DNA from: Candidatus Raymondbacteria bacterium RIFOXYA2_FULL_49_16
Lineage (GTDB): Bacteria; Fibrobacterota; OXYB2-FULL-49-7; XYB2-FULL-49-35
Assembly (NCBI GenBank): GCA_001789205.1
Contig: MFYT01000039.1
Location: 105,639-169,638 of the forward strand
Direction: 5' to 3'
DNA length: 64,000 nucleotides
Below, in pieces: positions 60,653-64,000 of the stretch (positions within the stretch are counted from its first letter, which is position 1; every line of letters begins with the position of its first letter). A model generated the notes under the pieces. The model was not told the DNA's origin, did not search any database, and saw only the letters and a program-made list of their open reading frames with translations. The translations under genes and the position numbers were made by a program.

Positions 60653-62199
60653 TGGCTGAAAAACAACTTCTCGACATTATTTTGAAGCAGGGGCTCTTGG
60701 AAAAGACCCAGCGCCAGCTCAATGCGCTGAAAACACCGGACAACATCTGCTTCAAGGACGGAGACACACGGCTTTACATGAATTCGCTCTATACATACAA
60801 GCAGCGGCTTTTGTGTATTGCCCGGCTTGGCGTCGAGAAGTCGCTGTTTGTCATTTCCCCTCGAAAACACCCCGGTGTTTTTCCGGGAAAAGCAATGCCG
60901 CGGCACGGGCTGTGGGCGCAGCGGGTCGCGTTCACCCCCGAGTCATGCGCAATTCTGCAAGAGCTATTCCCTTTTACGCAACCTGGGCCGGTGCTTTCGC
61001 TTAAAACCACCTTTGGATGCGGCGACCGGCTGGGGTTGGCGACCGCGGCCCATATTCGGGCGCTCAGGCCATTCCGCGCAAGCCCGGTTCTTGCCCAGCA
61101 ATCCATGCGTGAACTGTCGCTCACACACAGGACCTATGAACAGGTTATTGCTGACGCAGCCTTTATGGTTTTTCAGGAGGGCTATGAAGAGGGCTGGGGG
61201 GCTGATGGCGACCATCTAAAAAACCTGAAGGACATCGATGGTGCGCTCACGGCGGGCGTTACCATGATTACGCTCGATTTGTCTGATTCAATGAATGCTT
61301 CCGCATGGCAGCAAGATCAGACCGCGTTGACGCGGAGTTTTGCAGGGCTTCCCGCTTCCGAACGTAAACGTCTTTTGTCATCGTACGCGGGAAAGCCGTT
61401 CACCTTTGGCAAACAGCCGGTATCCTTAACGCCAGAAGAGACCATGCGCTGTGCAATAATCTACGGAAAGGCGATCGATTTCGTCGTAGCCGCAGAGAAA
61501 CTCATCAGGAAGAAACGGGGCAAGTATTTTGATCTCGAAGTGAGCATTGATGAAACAGCCAACCCCACGCCGCACGCCCATCATCTCTTTATTGCCAAAG
61601 AGCTGCGAAAAAGGGGCGTACGGTTTGCCTCACTTGCGCCCCGGTTCGTGGGTGAATTCCAGAAGGGGATTGATTATATCGGCGATCTGGCGACATTCGA
61701 AAGGGAGTTCATGGTCCACGCGGCAATGGCCAAGGCGTTGGGGGGGTATAAACTTTCCATTCATTCCGGAAGCGACAAGTTTGCTGTGTATCCCGCCATT
61801 GGCAAACTGACCGGGCTCTCGGTGCACGTAAAGACAGCGGGAACAAATTGGCTTGAGGCAGTGCGCTGCATTGCTGAAACTCATACCCGGCTCTACCGGA
61901 AAATGCACCAGGGTGCTCTCAAGGCCTTTGCCAAGGCGTCGAAACTGTATCATGTGACCCCGGATTTCTCCCGCATGCCGGACATAGCCGCCATGGGCAA
62001 CGCTGACCTTACGCAGTGCCTTGACCAGACCGATTTCAGGCAGGTCATGCATATAGCCTATGGGGCGTTGCTCTCATCACGGGGAATAGGCGCTGAATTT
62101 TTCAAGACCCTGCGCGAGAACGAGGCGCATCACTACGGGCTGGTGGAGAAGCATATCAGAAAGCACCTGAAACTCCTGGGTGTTCCTAGTGCTCGGTAA
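60652..62199 (+). CDS. uxaE: tagaturonate epimerase (UxaE family)
   Basis: 515 residues from the ATG at 60652 that shares its A with the upstream stop (TAATG); the longer frame from 60574 is rejected. Conserved features are FGCGDRLGLATAAHIRALRP, SPVLAQQSMRELSLTHRT, FQEGYEEGWGADGDHLKN and TMITLDLSD, followed later by SIHSGSDKFAVYPAIG, all matching UxaE-type tagaturonate 3-epimerases from Thermotoga and others. It converts tagaturonate to fructuronate in galacturonate breakdown and fits the adjacent GH4 enzyme. It is cytoplasmic and its 3' end overlaps the convergent radC gene by 14 bases. Confidence 0.87.
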   Translation: MAEKQLLDIILKQGLLEKTQRQLNALKTPDNICFKDGDTRLYMNSLYTYKQRLLCIARLGVEKSLFVISPRKHPGVFPGKAMPRHGLWAQRVAFTPESCAILQELFPFTQPGPVLSLKTTFGCGDRLGLATAAHIRALRPFRASPVLAQQSMRELSLTHRTYEQVIADAAFMVFQEGYEEGWGADGDHLKNLKDIDGALTAGVTMITLDLSDSMNASAWQQDQTALTRSFAGLPASERKRLLSSYAGKPFTFGKQPVSLTPEETMRCAIIYGKAIDFVVAAEKLIRKKRGKYFDLEVSIDETANPTPHAHHLFIAKELRKRGVRFASLAPRFVGEFQKGIDYIGDLATFEREFMVHAAMAKALGGYKLSIHSGSDKFAVYPAIGKLTGLSVHVKTAGTNWLEAVRCIAETHTRLYRKMHQGALKAFAKASKLYHVTPDFSRMPDIAAMGNADLTQCLDQTDFRQVMHIAYGALLSSRGIGAEFFKTLRENEAHHYGLVEKHIRKHLKLLGVPSAR

Positions 62200-62836
62200 A
62201 GCTGTAATACCCCTTTTTTGAAATAATCAGGTGGTCCAGCACCGGTATCCCAAGCAGCGTGCCGGCTTTTATTAGTTGGGCGTTGAGCGCTTTGTCCGCC
62301 ATGCTGGGAACAAGTTCTCCCGAGGGGTGATTGTGGGCCAGGATCACCGCGGCGGCCCTGTCGGTGATCGGGTCAGCGAATACTTCGCGCGGATGCACCT
62401 GGCTCCTGTCCAAAAGTCCGATAGTGACAATCCGTTTTTGAATTACTTCATGCGCCCCATTGAGCGAAATGCACACGAAATGTTCCTGCTGTTTTCCCGC
62501 AATGTCGGCGAGAAGCGGGACCGCGTCCTTGGCGCAGGTTATCCTGACTGTATCCGTGGATAGATGGCGGCGCGCGATTTCAAAGGCCGCAAGGATTTGG
62601 GAGGCTTTTGCCAATCCCATGCCGGGTATGGCGACAAGGTGGTCGAGGGCGAGAGTGGTTTTATGTTCTCGAATGACCGCCAGGACCCGTTGCGCAAGCA
62701 TGCGAACATTGATTTGTACGGTGCCTGATCCAAGAATTGCTGAGACCAATTCTTCGTCTGAAAGCGCGGCAACGCCTTTTTTTTCGAGTTTCTCACGCGG
62801 CCTGTCGCAAACGTGCATCTCTCTGATGGTTTTCAT
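62186..62836 (-). CDS. radC: RadC-family JAB/MPN-domain protein
   Basis: 216 residues. A helix-hairpin-helix-like N-terminal part (PREKLEKKGVAALSDEELVSAILGSG, AIPGMGLAKASQILAAFEI) is followed by the JAMM metal motif HNHPSGELVPSMADKALN. This is the full RadC layout. RadC was once linked to repair, but its exact reaction is unsettled. The start overlaps the stop of the phage-type repressor gene by four bases (ATGA), so both are made from one transcript; such a pairing is common in mobile regions. No truncation is seen. Confidence 0.93.
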   Translation of the reverse strand: MKTIREMHVCDRPREKLEKKGVAALSDEELVSAILGSGTVQINVRMLAQRVLAVIREHKTTLALDHLVAIPGMGLAKASQILAAFEIARRHLSTDTVRITCAKDAVPLLADIAGKQQEHFVCISLNGAHEVIQKRIVTIGLLDRSQVHPREVFADPITDRAAAVILAHNHPSGELVPSMADKALNAQLIKAGTLLGIPVLDHLIISKKGYYSFTEH

Positions 62837-63186
62837 TGGTCGGCGGACGCGGCGAGAATTTTCCGAAGTTCCTCGATTTGGCGTTGGATAAGGTCGAGTT
62901 TTTTAACCACGTTCTTCCGGGATGCCTGCGTCGCATTTTCTTTCCTTGGTGTACCGTATACAGGAGTTACATCGCGCACCACCCCTGGAGCGGGGGCCTG
63001 GCCAAAGAGCAGGTTCTTATCAAGGTCCTTGCATTTGGAAAGAATAAGCTGGAGGTTCGCGGAATTCCGTTTTTTCCACAATGAAAGGAGGTTTTTGCTT
63101 TTTAGCCCCAGGAAATCAGCCAGCTGTTTGTCGGTTTTCAGGCCGCGCGACTCTTTAATAGTCTCCAATATGCGTTGGATGTTCAT
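62833..63186 (-). CDS. phage repressor-like HTH protein
   Basis: 117 residues. The N-terminal HTH (about 5-60: ILETIKESRGLKTDKQLADFLGLKSKNLLSLWKKRNS) is the CI/bacteriophage repressor type that has no protease domain here; the C-terminal 40 residues form a coiled-coil (KKLDLIQRQIEELRKILA), probably for dimerisation. Two palindromes lie over and before its start codon, suggesting self-control. It is translationally coupled to radC. It may stem from a phage or integrative element. Confidence 0.85.
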   Translation of the reverse strand: MNIQRILETIKESRGLKTDKQLADFLGLKSKNLLSLWKKRNSANLQLILSKCKDLDKNLLFGQAPAPGVVRDVTPVYGTPRKENATQASRKNVVKKLDLIQRQIEELRKILAASADQ

Positions 63187-63234
63187 AACAAAATGTTATT
63201 TTAAATGCTTGCAATAATAACAACTTGTTATTAT
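63185..63234 (-). promoter_or_regulatory. two operator palindromes at the phage-type repressor gene
   Basis: ATAACA-AAA-TGTTAT (63185-63199) covers the repressor start codon, and ATAATAACAA-C-TTGTTATTAT (63214-63234) is a perfect ten-base inverted repeat 14 bases farther upstream. Both share the half-site AATAACA/TGTTATT. This is the pattern of an autoregulated repressor promoter. Confidence 0.6.
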
Positions 63235-63280
63235 ATTATTATTGCTAAAATAGAAATAAATAAACTGGCTATCCCGGCGC

Positions 63281-63317
63281 AGGCAGGCTTTCGAGTTTCG
63301 TGCCAAAAAGCCTGCCT
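63281..63317. terminator. strong hairpin of unclear direction
   Basis: AGGCAGGCTTT (63281-63291) pairs perfectly with AAAGCCTGCCT (63307-63317) over a 15-base loop. It is not followed by a T run, so it may be a terminator, a REP-like palindrome or an RNA element; it lies between the repressor promoter and the small gene at 63424. Confidence 0.4.
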
Positions 63318-63423
63318 GTTGCTCTTATTCTGAAGGGACAGGAAGTTTATTGGGTTTTCTGGCCTTCATCCAGGCCATACCCTAGGGTAATATAACAAAT
63401 TTGCAGGGGTGTTTTCGATAATC

Positions 63424-63690
63424 ATGGGCAATCCCTTACCCGGCATGCAGGAACAAATCGCCCAGAACCACATGAGCTCAGTTCCCGAGGAAGTCAGGTG
63501 CTGGGTGGGACATCATTTCAACAATAGTCTCATGGGGTTGTTTTTCTTTCTTGATTTGCTGGAACAGGGGAGTTTCAATAAGGAGAAGGATTTGCCGCGC
63601 CTGGAGGGTATCTTGAAACATATGGCCGATGATATCCGGGTCGTTACCGGACCACTGGGAACAGGCAACCCGGATTCGTCGTGCAACTAA
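63424..63690 (+). CDS. small protein of unknown function
   Basis: 88 residues from the ATG at 63424 (a GTG start at 63409 gives five more). The centre VRCWVGHHFNNSLMGLFFFLDLL looks like the dimerisation/His helix of histidine kinases or similar helical bundles (His followed by Asn-Asn), but no ATPase domain follows. The 3' end overlaps the convergent transposase remains. The weak ribosome site and the isolated position make it uncertain. Confidence 0.4.
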   Translation: MGNPLPGMQEQIAQNHMSSVPEEVRCWVGHHFNNSLMGLFFFLDLLEQGSFNKEKDLPRLEGILKHMADDIRVVTGPLGTGNPDSSCN

Positions 63691-64000
63691 ATTTCCCGCA
63701 CCACCCCCGTAGCACCACCCCCGTAGGGGCATTATGCAACATTTGTTCATCATCGTGTAGCATAATGCCCCTATGGGGGGTGGTATGATGGCGGGCTGGA
63801 ATCTGTTTTTTACCGTCCGGATCCGGGTACCGGACAATCGTAATTATCCCGTGAATATGGTCCGGCATGATTTCATACGCACCCAATTCCACATGCCTGT
63901 GCCTGCGGGGTATTGTTTTCCAGTATTTTTCCGCAATGGCTTTCAATTTGGGATTATTGAAATAGTGCGTCCCGTCGCCTGTTTTGATCGTAATAAAATA
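63644..64000 (-). pseudogene. truncated REP-associated (Y1-type) transposase, cut by right edge
   Basis: The frame is open from the right edge to 63644. The visible part has YFNNPKLKAIAEKYWK and YEIMPDHIHGIITI, the HxH (HUH) metal site of REP-associated tyrosine transposases. After about 15 more residues the reading continues through the palindrome at 63714-63784 and stops without the second half (catalytic Tyr region). It is therefore truncated or interrupted. Its N-terminus lies outside the window. Confidence 0.6.
63714..63784. repeat. REP-like palindrome inside the transposase remains
   Basis: Arms ACCACCCCCGTAGGGGCATTATGC (63714-63737, given by position) and its near-complement at 63760-63784 enclose a 22-base loop. 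The left arm is preceded by a tandem 14-base copy, CACCACCCCCGTAG, at 63699-63712 and 63713-63726. Such GTAGGGGC palindromes are the usual partners of REP-associated transposases. Confidence 0.65.

Overview
The window looks like chromosomal DNA of a Gram-negative bacterium of the Fibrobacterota/FCB type. At least fifteen predicted exported proteins end in a C-terminal domain with a PNPFNP-like start, a WDA(S/R)xxPSGxY motif and a final KK-hydrophobic-(K/R) strand. This is the layout of type IX secretion (type A) sorting domains common in that group. No rRNA, tRNA, CRISPR array or secretion machinery was found, and the phylum assignment is an inference from these domains and from outer-membrane and lipoprotein features.

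Layout. Positions 1-4704 (minus strand) carry a LolD/MacB-like ABC exporter (permease cut by the left edge) and an arsenic-type operon: ArsR, a small two-cluster ferredoxin, a redox-active thioredoxin, an ArsP-like permease, an ArsF-like protein and an ArsG-like exporter. Positions 5080-10777 carry a TetR regulator with matching operator-like palindromes before itself and before its likely target operon (outer-membrane barrel, MMPL/RND transporter, LolA-like protein, DUF2147 protein). Positions 11067-24294 carry secreted carbohydrate-active or surface proteins together with an IclR regulator, two FAD-dependent oxidoreductases, a GH1 beta-glucosidase and a MurG-like glycosyltransferase.

Positions 26042-33779 are the most unusual part: eight genes packed so tightly that most stop and start codons overlap. 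They encode a radical SAM/SPASM enzyme, two 57-residue peptides that share the box LKIKxGYNPNSSSIG followed by a membrane segment and a basic tail, two large TPR/membrane proteins, a TlpA-like thioredoxin, a metallophosphoesterase with a CxxC redox domain, and a lipoprotein. It reads as an undescribed peptide-modification system at the cell envelope. Two very large secreted metallophosphoesterases lie just downstream on the other strand.

Positions 38436-42825 hold a GntR/LacI-type regulator and an operon joining a MerR-type HTH-ATPase, a STAS-like DUF4325 protein and a membrane-spanning AraC regulator, with helically phased repeats upstream. A degenerate group II intron relic (about 42905-43110) follows and appears to supply the ribosome binding site and start codon of the next gene. 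Positions 43006-59068 are mostly secreted proteins with sorting domains, including a tandem family of three DUF4185-like proteins and a third membrane-anchored AraC regulator with a sugar-binding-like ectodomain. Positions 59183-62199 encode a GH4 glycosidase and a tagaturonate epimerase, pointing to galacturonate/pectin use. The right end carries a RadC-like protein with a phage-type repressor and the remains of a REP-associated transposase with its palindrome.

Taken together the window suggests a polysaccharide-degrading anaerobe or facultative organism with many cell-surface enzymes, several one-piece membrane sensor-regulators, and small palindromic elements that have invaded coding sequence.
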